From Liopterus haemorrhoidalis (Eukaryota > Arthropoda > Insecta > Coleoptera > Dytiscidae), in the NCBI GenBank assembly GCA_963971575.1, contig OZ020625.1, forward strand, positions 29,611,753 through 29,675,752: a DNA stretch of 64,000 bases, in the 5' to 3' direction. The notes beneath the pieces were generated by a model. The model was not told the DNA's origin and made no database searches. It saw only the letters and a program-made list of their open reading frames with translations. Shown piece after piece: positions 34,599 through 46,800 of this stretch (within the stretch, counting starts at the first letter, position 1; every line of letters starts with the position of its first letter). Position numbers and translations under genes: made by a program.

Positions 34599-36903
34599 AC
34601 TGATTAAAATACTTTTTAAAAGTATTTGAAATAATGTATTTGAAATACTAAGGAAATATTCGAAATAATAGGAAATATATGAAATAATAGGGAAATATTT
34701 GAAGTACTAGAGAAATATTTGAAATAATAGGGAAATATTTGAAGTACTAGAGAAATATTTGAAATATTAGGAAATATTTGAAGTAATAGGGAAATATTTG
34801 AAGTACTAGAGAAATATTTGAAATACTAGGAAAATATTTGAAACATTACTAGAGAAATATTTGAAATATTAGGAAATATTTGAAATAGTAGGAAGTACTA
34901 GAGAAATATTTGAAATATATACTAGAGAAATATTTGAAATAGTAGGAAATATTTGAAGTAATAGGGAAATATTTGAAGTACTAGAGAAATATTTGAAATA
35001 TTAGGAAATATATGAAATAGTAGGAAATATTTGAAGTACTAGAGAAATATTTGAAATAATAGGGAAATATTTGAAGTATTAGAGAAATATTTGAAATAAT
35101 AGGGAAATATTTGAAACACTACTAGAGGAATATTTGAAATAATAGGGAAATATTTGAAGTACTAGAGAAATATTTGAAATAGTAGGAAATATTGGAAGTA
35201 CTAGGGAAATATTTGAAGTACTAGAGAAATATTTGAAATAATAGGAAATATTTCAAGTAATAGGGAAATATTTGAAACACTACTAGAGGAATATTTGAAA
35301 TAATAGGGAAATATTTGAAGTACTAGAGAAATATTTGAAGTAATAGGGAAATATTGGAAGTACTAGGGAAATATTTGAAGTACTAGAGAAATATTTGAAA
35401 TAATAGGAAATATTTCAAGTAATAGGGAAATATTTGAAACACTACTAGAGGAATATTTGAAATAATAGGGAAATATTTGAAGTACTAGAGAAATATTTGA
35501 AGTAATAGGGAAATATTGGAAGTACTAGGGAAATATTTGAAGTACTAGAGAAATATTTGAAATATTAGGAAATATTTGAAATAGTAGGAAGTACTAGAGA
35601 AATATTTGAAATATATACTAGAGAAATATTTGAAATAGTAGGAAATATTTGAAGTAATAGGGAAATATTTGAAGTACTAGAGAAATATTTGAAATATTAG
35701 GAAATATATGAAATAGTAGGAAATATTTGAAGTACTAGAGAAATATTTGAAATAATAGGGAAATATTTGAAGTATTAGAGAAATATTTGAAATAATAGGG
35801 AAATATTTGAAACACTACTAGAGGAATATTTGAAATAATAGGGAAATATTTGAAGTACTAGAGAAATATTTGAAATAGTAGGAAATATTGGAAGTACTAG
35901 GGAAATATTTGAAGTACTAGAGAAATATTTGAAATAATAGGAAATATTTCAAGTAATAGGGAAATATTTGAAACACTACTAGAGGAATATTTGAAATAAT
36001 AGGGAAATATTTGAAGTACTAGAGAAATATTTGAAGTAATAGGGAAATATTGGAAGTACTAGGGAAATATTTGAAGTACTAGAGAAATATTTTAAATAGT
36101 AGGAAATATTTCAAGTAATAGGGAAATATTTGAAACACTACTAGAGGAATATTTGAAATAATAGGGAAATATTTGAAGTACTAGAGAAATATTTGAAATA
36201 GTAGGAAATATTTGAAGTAATAGGGAAATATTTGAAGTACTAGAGAAATATTTGAAATAATAGGGAAATATTTGAAGTATTAGAGAAATATTTGAAATAA
36301 TAAGGAAATATTAGAAGTACTAGAGAAATATTTGAAATAATAGGGAAATATTTGAAGTATTAGGGAAATATTTGAAGTATTAGAGAAATATTTGAAATAA
36401 TAGGGAAATATTAGAAGTACTAGAGAAATATTTGAAATAGTAGGAAATATTTGAAGTACTAGAGAAATATTTGAAATAATGAGGACATATTTGAAATACT
36501 AGGGAAATATTTGAAACACTACTAGAGGAATATTTGAAATAATAGGGAAATATTTGAAGTATTAGGGAAATATTTGAAGTATTAGAGAAATATTTGAAAT
36601 AATAGGGAAATATTAGAAGTACTAGAGAAATATTTGAAATAGTAGGAAATATTTGAAGTACTAGAGAAATATTTGAAATAATGAGGACATATGAGTAGGA
36701 AATATTTGAAGTATTAGAGAAATATTTGAAATAATAGGGAAATATTAGAAGTACTAGAGAAATATTTGAAATAGTAGGAAATATTTGAAGTACTAGAGAA
36801 ATATTTGAAATAATGAGGACATATTTGAAATACTAGGGAAATATTTGAAATAATGAGGACATATTTGAAATACTAGGAAAATATTTAATATATTAAGAAA
36901 TAT
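34599..36903. repeat. minisatellite array, 2.3 kb
   Basis: About a hundred diverged copies of a roughly 20-bp word gaaatatttgaa(g/a)ta(c/a)taga-g repeat through the block. Larger units are visible: the rare word ggaagtactagagaaatatt followed by tgaaatatatactag occurs at 34891 and 35587, 696 bases apart, with the text in between repeated in the same order. Another marker, cactactagaggaatatttg, recurs many times. Confidence 0.92.
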
Positions 36904-37031
36904 TGACTAAGCGTAACCGTGCACTCCACCTTTGTGTAAAATATACAACGGGCCAATTAATTTAATTTTTGGTTAGTATCTCCCCTTGAGTTACTTATAT
37001 ATTTCTAGCTAATTAATGAATTTGTACTTAC

Positions 37032-37247
37032 AGCAAAGTTATAGATGGCATTTAAATTATTAATGGTAGGTACACCTCCATATTTGAAACCCAGAAGCAA
37101 GCTCTTGTAGTCTTCACCAGCGTCCTTCAGATTTTGACGAACTAGAACGAAATCTGGTCTAAAAGACCGCGCCACTTTTGTACCATTTCGGAAAACAGCC
37201 ATCGATACCACAGTACCATGTTCTGCACTTGCTGTCAATGAAATTTC
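37032..37247 (-). CDS. Syn: synapsin exon 4 (central C domain)
   Basis: It encodes 72 codons in phase 0 between acceptor tttgtag (rc of 37248-37252) and donor gtaagtac (rc of 37024-37031). The frame reads EISLTASAEHGTVVSMAVFR, NGTKVARSFRPDFVLVRQ, LLLGFKYGGVPTINNLN and AIYNFA. This is the start of the synapsin ATP-binding C domain; RSFRPDFVL(V/I)RQ and GxxYGGVPSINSLxSIY are near-invariant. Synapsin is a phosphoprotein that tethers and clusters synaptic vesicles at presynaptic terminals. The next exon (expected to begin with DKPWVF) was not found between here and base 1, so the following intron exceeds 37 kb. Confidence 0.95.
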
Positions 37248-37306
37248 CTACAAATAAAAACAAGCGACATAGTCAGTGTGACGTTTCAACTGGTCCAATA
37301 CCTTAC

Positions 37307-37568
37307 CTTAAATTCTGCTTGTTCCACCCTGATGTCATAATCTCCATGAAGCCGTTTACCACGGAAATATTTGGACCAATCGGTGTTCTGATCGTCGATT
37401 ACCAGTAGGGTGAAACATCTATCTTTATTATAACTAGGTCTGGTAGCGCTCGAAACTGCTGCCCCAAGAATAGAGGCGCCCTGGTCTCGAGCTTGACCTG
37501 TTAAAGACTGAACTCTCTGGAGAAGAGATTCACGTGTTTTTGCTGGACTACTTGGGGCACTCGTTGTC
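37307..37568 (-). CDS. Syn: synapsin exon 3 (start of C domain)
   Basis: 262 bases: one base completing a Lys codon with exon 2, then 87 codons. It reads [76 protein letters not shown]. The [20 protein letters not shown] and [10 protein letters not shown](R/K)RLHGD motifs are synapsin hallmarks in insects and the latter opens the conserved C domain. Acceptor atttttcag and donor gtaagg are clear. Only 59 bp of intron separates it from exon 4, against multi-kilobase introns elsewhere in the gene. Confidence 0.95.
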
Positions 37569-37887
37569 CTGAAAAATAAATATGAAATTTGTAAAAAATT
37601 GTAAAGTACACAATTTAAACACGTTATCATTGAGAACCAAAATAACATTTAACAAAAAAGAAAAAAATTACATGTCATTGACTAACGTGAAGGATTAAGA
37701 TAAGACTGCCTGCTTATAATAATAAAAATAAAAAATTGATTACGCAACAACTCATTAATAGAGATTTAAACGATGAAATATTTACGGATTCATTATAATT
37801 TTAATCAAAAATCTTTAAAAGACCTTGTAGATATAAACTTTTCTGTCCTATACTGTTAGTAACGCATGGGGTAGAAAATTTAAAAAA
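37569..37887. other. start of synapsin intron 2, nothing recognised
   Basis: AT-rich intronic sequence directly upstream of exon 3's acceptor. Confidence 0.4.
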
Positions 37888-38100
37888 TTATGCTGCTTTA
37901 TCAAAAAATGTCTCAAATAAAAGTTGTTAGTTATTGTTTTTATAGCAACTTTTTTTATATCATTTTTTTCGAAATATTTCTCTATTGAGAAATATTTGCA
38001 AAAATCTTAAAACTGACACGAGTAAACTCCCATTTCTAGTTAACCGATTTTTACCAAAAACTTGATCAACTCGTGCCATTTATGTCCTGGGGCGCCACAA
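37888..38100 (-). mobile_element. F2 internal fragment
   Basis: It matches the F2 interior (atcaaaaaatgtctcaaata, actcccatttctagttaacc, gatcaactcgtgccat) without either terminus. Confidence 0.65.
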
Positions 38101-38137
38101 TCAAGAGACGCCGAATCGAAGAAAAATATATAGCCTA

Positions 38138-38541
38138 CAGTCTGTTCCAAACGGTTAGGCGGAACTAAATGGGAATTTCGTTCTTTTAGGTTGTCACGAG
38201 AAGAGATTTTGCTTGGGTTATTTAATTTTTCACGTTGGAATGTCACAATTTAAAATTCCAACAATGAAACCATGGAAACGAATGACATATGTCAAAATTA
38301 AATTATTATTTTTTATATATTTTAATGACAAAAAAATAAATAAATGGGAAATTTGTATTAAGAATGACACAAAAAATCAAAATATAAAGAAAATGACAAT
38401 TTAAAATGATATTAACCTTAACCAAAAAATGTTTATTGTAAGTATGATTTACTTAAACAAAACGGTCGAAAAGCACGATTTAAACGATGAAAGTAACTAG
38501 ATTGCAAAATCTAGTTCCGCCTAACCGTTTGGAACAGACTG
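38138..38541. mobile_element. MITE M2, complete 404-bp copy
   Basis: Termini cagtctgttccaaacggtta and ggaacagactg are flanked by TA (38136-38137, 38542-38543). It is the uninterrupted reference for the split copy at 28511-30143. Confidence 0.88.
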
Positions 38542-38585
38542 TATTACAATATCAAAATAGATTTAATTAAAATAATTTTCATTTT

Positions 38586-38633
38586 TAGGGTTTTGTAGGT
38601 ATGACCAAAAAACCCTTATACCGTCATTTTGTC

Positions 38634-38687
<54 letters not shown>

Positions 38688-39703
38688 TCGGTAAAAATTG
38701 TAGCCAAACGGCTAAACCTAGAGAGTTGAAATTTGGCATGATTGTACAACTTTTTGACCCGCACATAGGAAAAATACTAAAACATCTAAAAAACATATCC
38801 CCCTAAAAATATAAACAAATATGTGCTCATCGAAAAAAAATATATTTTTTTTAAATTCTGAGTAGGGTATCAAATGAAAGCCCTTAGTACGTGGATTAAC
38901 GATCAAAATTTTATTTTTGCAAAATAAATTATTTTGACGAGATTTTTGCCAAAATTGTGCAAAAAAATTTTTGTCCCACACCCTGTAGCCCAGATGGTTT
39001 AAACTAAAAATGTGAAAAAATTCTAAGTAATGTATATTGGTGTGAACCGGAATAGTACAACAGGAATTTTTGATCAGATTATGTTTTCGGAAAATAATGC
39101 ATTTTTTGTGTTTTTAACCAAAATATGTTAAATATTTAATTCGCTATGTAACCAAGTTCAGACGTCAGCGCTGATAGCGATGTGTGTTTAGTCATTGGTT
39201 TTCTAATTTGCTAAACACAGTTAACTTGCAAACTAGAGTTCGAATCCTGTCAATTTTAATTTTTTTTTTTTTTTTGCAGTTTTCTTTTGTTTAAATTATT
39301 TAATATTAAAAATTAAAAAATTTAACAGTAAAAATTCTAGCTATATTTTGGCAAATGTTGCATATAATTTTTAAAAGCGTAAATTTAATAACCAGTGGGA
39401 AGTGTTGAAATTATAATTTAATTCTGTTTGATGTATACGAAATCAGAGGGCGTGGCTAATGATTTAAGCAACCAATAGAAGCCATAGGCGCAATTTTCAA
39501 AATCTTAATGAACCTTGCTATGTAAAAAAATAACTGCACATATTTAGAAACTTAAATAATGGTATTAGGCATTCGAATTAAAATTCATAAAAAAATATTT
39601 TGACATAAAATTTGTTTTGGCATCCCAAATAATCATCATTCAGTTATTAAATACCTGCAAAACCCTGCAATGTGTGAAAATTCACACTTCACATCAATTT
39701 TTG
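38586..39703 (+). mobile_element. F1 Helentron-like element, full-length copy
   Basis: Lead agggttttgtaggtatgacc, TCTG run (38634-38686), conserved body, then atacctgcaaaaccct, hairpin gtgtgaaaattcacac and ttcacatcaattttt. Its insert at 39155-39256 has a box-B-like gagttcgaatcctg and differs from the inserts of most other copies. Confidence 0.78.
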
Positions 39704-39726
39704 TAATAAGTATTGTGACCTATAAT

Positions 39727-40080
39727 TAATTACTTTTATTTACTGGGCGGCACTTCAGGCTTCTAGTAAAAGGGGGGGCGCCATGAAGAGAGATTTAGAA
39801 AAAACTACTTTTTTACAGTAAAAAAAGTAGTTTAAAAGTAGCGTAAAAATTTTACTGGGCGGCACTTCAGGCTTCTAGTAAGGGGGGGGGGGGGAGAAAT
39901 TAGAAAAAAAACTACTTTTTTTACAGGGTGGCACTTCAAGCTTCTAGTAAAGGGGGGGAGGGGGCAAAAAGGAAAATTAGAAAAAAAAACTCCTTTTTTT
40001 ACTGGGCGGCACTTCAAGCTTCTAGGTAGGGGGGGGGGGGGGGGGGGAATGGACATTTAGAAAAAAAACTACTTTTTTAG
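39727..40080. repeat. tandem units with long poly-G tracts
   Basis: Four units of about 95 bp share ttactgggcggcacttcagg-cttctagtaa, a G-run and agaaaaaaactacttttt. G-runs grow along the array, to about 19 at 40029-40047. The unit matches part of the hAT-like fragment at 25169-25421. Confidence 0.8.
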
Positions 40081-40304
40081 AAACTAATCCTACGTTTCGA
40101 TATGTTATTTTTTTTATGAAAATGTTTTTTGTTACTATACCAAAGATGTAAATTCGTTTTTTACAAGAATCAGATAAAATATTTAGTATTATATTAAAAA
40201 CGGTAATTAAATATGACTATTTTATTTTGTTTTATTTTCTAATAGTCATCAAAAAAATGATTTAAAAAAAATATATGTAGGTGGGCGCCAGGTACCGTTG
40301 AGTT
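40081..40304. other. no supported feature
   Basis: A/T-rich spacer. Confidence 0.3.
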
Positions 40305-40553
40305 GGTCCTGTTGATGTCAAAAGCTTAAATATGAAGATAAAAATCCTTTTTGCCGAATTTGCTCTGCACGTATTCACAGACAGACAGACAGATAGACAG
40401 ACGGACAGACAGACAGACCGACAGACATCATGCTAAAAATATTCAAAACGTTATGTAGGGACCTCAATTCGTGGAGATCCATCGAAATTTCTAAATGTCA
40501 AAATCGGTATGACTACAATACCTCCCTTATATATGTTGGCGGTCGGTAAAAAT
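40305..40553 (-). mobile_element. F2 Helentron-like element, 5' part
   Basis: In reverse it begins with the lead accgaccgccaacatatata (40553 down), then the TCTG/TCCG run (40378-40427) and gagcaaattcggcaaaaagg. It stops before the 3' half. Confidence 0.75.
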
Positions 40554-40639
40554 TAAAATATTAAATTACGACGATCTTCGTAAGATGGGTCGATATGTAA
40601 ACGCTAATAAACATCGGGTATAACAAACACCAGTTTTAA

Positions 40640-43202
40640 CTACAGTGACTGTATAAAGACAGTGTGGCCATACGATGGTCTCATTTTCTATTGGTCGAGC
40701 TGAAGTCCGCCATGTTTCTACCAACTTTGTTACAGATTATATATGGTTTACATGTGTTTAGCTTGTGTTTCAACAGATTTAAGTGATATTTTCAAATATT
40801 ATACGTATATTTAGACGTTTAATAGTGAATATTGTTGTGTTTGTGATGAGTAATGTAGATAATGTAAACTGTGCACATATTTTAAATTGTTACAAATTAA
40901 AATTAAAAATAAGGAAACGTTTTGTTATGTTTAGGTTAAAAATTGCTGGGAAAAAAGGCTAAATGAACATAAAAAAACATTATGCCAGTAAATCATGGAT
41001 AAATGGATGGTTTCACAATTATAAGAAGTATTTACTTTCATTAATTTTAATGTTATTCCATACTGATTTCATTTTATTTTTCACCTGACCATAATTTTAG
41101 TTGAATAAATGCATAATTGATAATATATACATCAGTTTTCTTTATTAATATATCATTTATACCATGAGTTCAAAAAGAAATTGCATAAGGGTTGGCTATG
41201 GAAAATAAAAGTAATGTCAACAGAAAGCTTTAGAATTAATTTACTGTCTGAATTAATTAAATCACTCTTGTTGTCATAAGTTATTTATTGTTACATAAAG
41301 CTTGTAGTATACATTATTTTATTTTTCCATAGCCAACTCTTATGTAATTTCTTTTTGAAGTCAGGGTATATAACATGTTCTGCTTATTCTTTTTTAATAT
41401 GAAAATATCCTATTTTTTTTTTTTATATAAACATGCGTTTTTCAATACTATTTCGAGATATTTTAAAAAGACACATTTGTGCAAAAAAGAAATTGTATAA
41501 CACAACAAACACAGGAAATACGACGGGATGTATAATTCACCCCGTTTGTAGATGCACACCTTCAGGGGTTGATTAGGCAAAATCCTGAAATAAGTTTTTC
41601 GGCATTTGTATGAGTAATCTTTGTAAGCAAAAACCAAGTCGGTATCTTATTGGTCCTAAGAGATATTAAGGAATCCTTGAAATCACATGTCACCCTTTTT
41701 CCCCCTTTGGGGCTGAAATTTATAAAACTGTCATTTCGAAATATTTTAAAAATACACCTATGTGCCAAAAAGTAATGTTACATCTCAACAATCACAGGAA
41801 ATACGACGGGATGTATAATTCACCCCAATTGTAGATTCACCCCTTTAGGGGTTGATAAGAACAAAATCCTGAAATTAGTTTTTCGGTATTTGTATGGGTA
41901 ATTTTTGTAAGCAAAAAGCAAGTCGATATCTTATTGGTCCTAAGAGATATTAAAGAATCCTTGAAATCACATATTACCCCTTTTCACCCTTTAGGGGTGA
42001 AATTTAAAAAAACTGTCAAAACCATTTCGAAATATTTTAAAAATACACCTATGTGCCAAACAGTAATGTCACATCTCAACAATCACAGGAAATACGGCGG
42101 GATGTATAATTCGCCCCAATTGTAGAGTCACCCCTTTAGGGGTTGATAAGGACAAAATGCTGGAATTAGTTTTTCGGTTTTGTATGGGTATTTTTTGTAA
42201 GCAAAAAGCAAGTGGATATCTTATTGGTCCTAAGAGATATTAAAGAATCCTTGAAATCACATATTACCCCTTTTCACCCTTTAGGGGTGAAATTTTAAAA
42301 AACTGTCAAAACCATTTCGAGATATTATAAAAAGACACCTATGTGCCAAAAAGAAACCTTAGAACTCAACAAACACAGGAAATACGACGGGATGTAAAAT
42401 TCACCCCGATTGTAGATTCACCCCTTTAGGGGTTGATTAGGGCAAAATCCTGAAATAAGTTTTTCGGCATTTGTATGGGCAATCTTCGTAAGCAAAAACT
42501 AAGTTGATATCTTATTGGTCCTAAGAAATATTAAGGAATCCTTGAAATCACATGTCACCCCTTTTCACCCTTTGGGGCTGAAATTTAAAAAAACTGTCAA
42601 AACCGTTTCGAAATATTTTAAAAATACACCTATGTGCCAAACAGTAATGTCACATCTCAACAATCACAGGAAATACGGCGGGATGTATAATTCGCCCCAA
42701 TTGTAGATTCACCCCTTTAGGGGTTGATAAGGACAAAATGCTGGAATTAGTTTTTCGGTTTTGTATGGGTATTTTTTGTAAGCAAAAAGCAAGTCGATAT
42801 CTTATTGGTCCTAAGAGATATTAAAGAATCCTTGAAATCACATATTACCCCTTTTCACCCTTTAGGGGTGAAATTTTAAAAAACTGTCAAAACCATTTCG
42901 AGATATTATAAAAAGACACCTATGTGCCAAAAAGAAACCTTATAACTCAACAAACATAGGAAATACGACGGGATGTAAAATTCACCCCGTTTGTAGATTC
43001 ACCCCTTTAGGGGTTGATTAGGACAAAATCCTGAAATAAGTTTTTCGGCATATGTATGTGTAATCTTTGTAAGCAAAAACTAAGTCGATATCCCATCGAC
43101 CCGAAGAGATATTAAAGAATCCGTGATAACCCAATACAAATCTGGAATAAACATGGCGGCTACAGTTCATATGGCCACACTGTCTTTATACAGTCACTGT
43201 AG
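40640..43202. mobile_element. 2.56-kb inverted-terminal element with internal 290-bp array
   Basis: 33-bp inverted termini start ctacagtgactgtataaaga and end tctttatacagtcactgtag. A 6-bp direct repeat, ttttaa, flanks them (40634-40639, 43203-43208). Inside are unique A/T-rich sequence (40680-41400) and six 290-bp tandem units. No transposase frame is seen. A 6-bp duplication does not fit mariner, PIF or hAT, so the superfamily is left open. It lies in synapsin intron 2. Confidence 0.8.
41412..43110. repeat. six tandem units of about 290 bp
   Basis: The word caggaaatacgacgggatgt (or acggcggg) recurs at about 41512, 41797, 42086, 42375, 42667 and 42957. Each unit also has acccctttaggggttgat, the palindrome caccctttaggggtg, and ttattggtcctaagagatat. 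Short ORFs shared between units are repeat translations. Confidence 0.92.
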
Positions 43203-43477
43203 TTTTAACATACTCCCAGTTTAGTGCATGTAAACAAGGTATACTAGCGTCGGCGATTCAACGCAGTTACGTCACACGACGTAATAAACGATTGCATTGT
43301 TTCAGACAATTGAGAATAAACATTACCTATAGAGGAGCTGTTGTCGCTTACAAAATGGCGATTGGAATAGGATATTTTTGACATTTGCCATTTGATACAC
43401 AACAATTCACATTGCAGTTAATTTTCTGTTGCGATTTTAAAGACATTTTATTAAAGTTTTCTTCACTTTAACACTTA
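43203..43477. other. no supported feature
   Basis: It contains cgtcacacgacgtaataaac and catttgccatttgatacaca; no boundary or ORF is supported. Confidence 0.3.
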
Positions 43478-44079
43478 TACCCTTTTCACACTAGATCTTT
43501 AAGATCGGATGTTAAAGTGAATGTATCTTTAAACGCTAATGTGAAACCGTATGGCCTCGTCTAAACACGACCGATGTTTAAGACAGAGATCTGCGTCTTA
43601 AACTTCGTCCGCATTGCCAACTTAAATTCTATTATAAAAAAATACTCCTTGAATTTGTGCTGTCAACATTTTATATTATCATAAACAAGAATACTGTATT
43701 ATATCGCCGTTATAAGAAGTTTATACTTATTGTTATAATAAAATTATTTATTTTAATAATGTGTTTAATAAAATACAGAGCTACAATAATTGAGATAAAA
43801 TGTACCGACTTACATATTAATAATGGTGTAATATATTCTTTATTGTAGTGCCTTTATTGTAGAATGAAATGAAATAACCTTAATTGTTTATAATAATTCA
43901 AAATGTGCGTCTGCGCAGACAGGTCAAAACTGGTAATTTCATGACGGTAACTTAAGGACAAAATTACTGTAGCTGATGACAGCACCAGAGATTTAAACAT
44001 CAAGTGTGAAAGCATACCGATCTTAAACATCGGTGAACTTTAAATTCACTCGTCTTAAAGATCTAGTGTGAAAAGGGTA
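43478..44079. mobile_element. 602-bp PIF/Harbinger-type MITE, copy B
   Basis: Same termini and length as 23446-24047, flanked by TTA (43475-43477, 44080-44082). Sequence identity to copy A is very high, indicating recent shared origin. It lies 165 bases from synapsin exon 2. Confidence 0.88.
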
Positions 44080-44244
44080 TTACAAACAATGCAATCAAAT
44101 GAGCCACATCCAACAAAATCCTATTCCGTTAAGTTCCAAAATATTCCGCTAGGCGTCACTTCAGTTATTGTCAGTTCTCAATAGGTTTCCAGTCTCCTCT
44201 TGGTGATCTGTGGTAATAGCATCATCATCAATAAAAAAACTTAC

Positions 44245-44484
44245 TTAGAACCTGGTCTAAGATTCAAGCTCAGATCCCCAGGTTGTCCTCCTGCTGTAGC
44301 CGTCCCCGGTGGAGGTGGAGGCGGTCCACTGGGTGGTGGGTGACTCGGTGGCGGCATTGGGGCCGGCTGAGGCTGCTGCTGCAATGGTCTATTAGCGCTC
44401 TGGGGCTGTCTACTAATGTATGGATCAACGACCTGGTCACCAGCACTTTCATCGCACTCCGAGGATAAGTCCCCGGAGCTGAAA
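44245..44484 (-). CDS. Syn: synapsin exon 2 (A domain and Pro-rich linker)
   Basis: 240 bases: T completing an Arg codon from exon 1, 79 codons, then AA of a Lys completed by exon 3. It reads FSSGDLSSECDESAGDQVVD, then a Gln/Pro-rich stretch (RPLQQQPQPAPMPPP, PPPSGPPPPPPG), then PGDLSLNLRPGS. FSSGDLSSE follows RR in insect synapsins and forms the A-domain kinase site RRFS. The low-complexity Pro-rich linker resembles the region before the C domain in fly synapsin. The donor is tctaa|gtaagt. The acceptor is one of two cag sites six bases apart (ttttttcag|tttcag|ctcc). Confidence 0.92.
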
Positions 44485-44748
44485 CTGAAAAAAGGATAAA
44501 GTTTCATCTTAGAAAGGACAAGGTGTATTAAAGAGAGACGTAGCGAGGGTATGGCGAATGTGGTGACCCCGACGATAGGTGAAAATCTTATGAAAGCTTC
44601 AAACAGAAGGCAACCAACATTTTTAACAATAGACCGTTGCGTGATGTTAGTGTGACGTCACATACATGTGCTGCTATCTGACAGCGGTTTCCTTTGGAAG
44701 TTTTTGGCTGATTTAAAATACATGTGGCATTACTGTTGTTACCTTAAT
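44485..44748. other. synapsin intron 1 start, with a dispersed repeat
   Basis: 44655-44740 (ttagtgtgacgtcacatac, gctgatttaaaatacatg) matches 30205-30290, so it is a dispersed repeat of unknown type. Confidence 0.5.
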
Positions 44749-45257
44749 CAGGGCCGGCTCAAGGGTACCTGGCGTTCTGATGCAAAATTAAGTTAAGTGC
44801 CCCCCCACATATATTTTTTTAAATAATTTTTTTGATAACTATTATAAATAGAGAAAAATTCATTTTTGTAAATATGCGTGATATTAAAAATAAAGTGTGG
44901 TGGTAATTTTTAAACTAATAATAATTCTAATGCAATGACATTGGTATGATTGGTAAGCTATAAAATTTAAATAATTTGTCCAATTTTGGATTTTTTTTTG
45001 TTCGTGAGTTTCTCATGTAAGCAATAACAACAACAAAATCACTCTAGCGAGTTCAAACTCGTACTGAAGGCGTATCACATGTTCATCTGCTGCCTCTCCA
45101 AGTCCCGCGTCCCAAATGATGCCAGATCAAACGCTATGTTGCCAGCCCGGTTATTTAATTTACACACCTCGTATATGAAAAATTAAGAAAAACGATTTTT
45201 TTTCCATCAAAATTATCGCCATAGTCGCCAGAAGTACTCGTTACGTCTCTGTTAAAT
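44749..45257. mobile_element. hAT-like terminus and degraded sequence
   Basis: cagggccggctcaagggtac at about 44751 is a hAT-style terminus. The matching end was not located. At 45225-45260 agtcgccagaagtactcgtt-acgtctctg also occurs at 59700-59730, marking another dispersed repeat. Confidence 0.4.
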
Positions 45258-45310
45258 AGTTATGTGAGGTGTAAATTTTCAGGGTTTTTTAGGTATTTAA
45301 TAAGTAAAAG
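45258..45310 (-). mobile_element. F1 3'-end fragment
   Basis: gtgaggtgtaaattttcagg-gttttttaggtatttaataag is the diverged reverse of the F1 3' terminus. Confidence 0.5.
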
Positions 45311-45366
45311 AAGTTAATACGAAAGTGAAAGATATTTAACCTGCAAATTTCTTATGTGAATTAAAT

Positions 45367-45475
45367 GATTTCTGTCAAATCTCACATTTAGAGTCAAGAT
45401 TAATGTCTAACCCTCGTGCTGTACAAGTGGCGTCCCGCAAGGTTCAGTCTTGGGATTACTGCTATCTCATGCAAA
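45367..45475 (+). pseudogene. LINE reverse-transcriptase fragment
   Basis: It includes SGVPQGSVLGLLLSH, the RT motif with consensus GVPQGSxLGPLLF, after a one-base frameshift. Upstream text corresponds to the palm region of the fragment at 59563. Confidence 0.7.
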
Positions 45476-45574
45476 ACACATCATAAGTGACGGTAAGAGG
45501 TTTCTTGGATATACCTATGAAACCCTAAAAATCAAGCCTTAAACCCTAAGCCTTAAGGTTATTTCATGCAGCAT

Positions 45575-46800
45575 TTGCTAATATTAAAAATATGTAAACA
45601 AAATTGAAAAAACTGGAGGCTATTAGTCCAAAAAGAGCCAAACAACTGCAAAAAATGCTTGTTAAATCCAATAGCCCAGTAATTAAGTTAACAAGAGGCT
45701 ACTTTGCTCTAATAGCCTCAAATGTACAGTGATAAATACAAAAAAAAATCATTGAAAAGAAGCTATTAGAGCAAAAGTAACCAAACCATTGTAAATATGG
45801 CCTCTTGTGTGTTTAACACAAGTTCAAAAAATTAAGTTTACAAGAGGCTTCACTCTAATAGCCTTAAATGTCCAGGAAAATGTGACAAATACAATTTCAT
45901 TGGGAAAAGACTATTAGAGCAAAAGTAACCAAACCATTGCAAATAAAACCTCCTACGTGAGACACAGGATCCAAAAATTAAGTTTACAGCAGGCTACTGT
46001 TGCTCTAATAGCCCAAAATGTAAAAAATAATAAACATGAAAACTTTCAGAGAGCTATTAGCGAATCAGTAGCCAAACCTTATGCAAGTTATTCGATATAA
46101 TCCATTTTTTTAAGTTTACAGTAGACTACTGTTGCTCTAATAGCCCAAAATGTTAAAATAATAATATGAAAATTTTCAGTGATGCTATTAGCGCAACAGT
46201 AACCAAACCATGTGCAACACATTGGATATAATCCATTTTTCTAAGTTTACAGTAGGCTACTGTTGCTCTAATAGCCCAAAATGTTAGAAACAAAAACATG
46301 AAAACTTTTAGTGATGCTATTAACGCAACAGCAGCCAAACTATGTGCATCACAGGAGGCATAGTCTAGTTTCTTAAATTCACAGCAGGCTACTGTTGCTC
46401 TAATAACCCAAAATGTCAAAATAATAAACATAAAACTTTCAGTGATGCTATTAGGGCAGCAGCAGTTCAACCATAGTCTTTTATGTTACACACAAATTCA
46501 AAAAATTACTCTTGCTCTAATAGCCCAAAATGTCAAAATAATAAACAAGAAAATTTTCAATGATGCTATTAGCGCAGCAGTAGCCAAATCATGAGCAACA
46601 CATTAAGTATAATCTAGTTTTTTAAGTTCACAGCAGGCTAGTATTGCTCTAATAGCCCAAAATGTAAAAAATAATAAACAGGAAAATTTTCAGTGATGCT
46701 ATTAGCGCAGCAGTAGCCAAACCATATGCAAATCATTAGATATAATCCATTTTTCTAAGTTTATAGTAAGCTACTGTTGCTCTCATAGCCTAAAATGGTA
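45575..46800. repeat. satellite of about 125-bp hairpin-forming units
   Basis: About nine to ten units each contain tactgttgctctaatagccc and, about 45 bases on, gctattagcgcaacagtagc, which are reverse complements of one another (one or two mismatches). Spacer words are aaaatgt-aaaataataaaca and ttttcagtgatgc. The minus-strand ORF at 46153-46470 is a translation of the array. It lies in synapsin intron 1. Confidence 0.9.

Noticed and set aside
41934..42706. Two near-identical 63-codon ORFs
   Set aside because: They are units of the 290-bp tandem array.
44283..44468. Plus-strand ORF antisense to synapsin exon 2
   Set aside because: It is a shadow of the proline-rich coding strand; the minus frame has splice sites and synapsin motifs.
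46153..46470. 105-codon minus-strand ORF
   Set aside because: Translation of the 125-bp hairpin satellite, with repeating residues.
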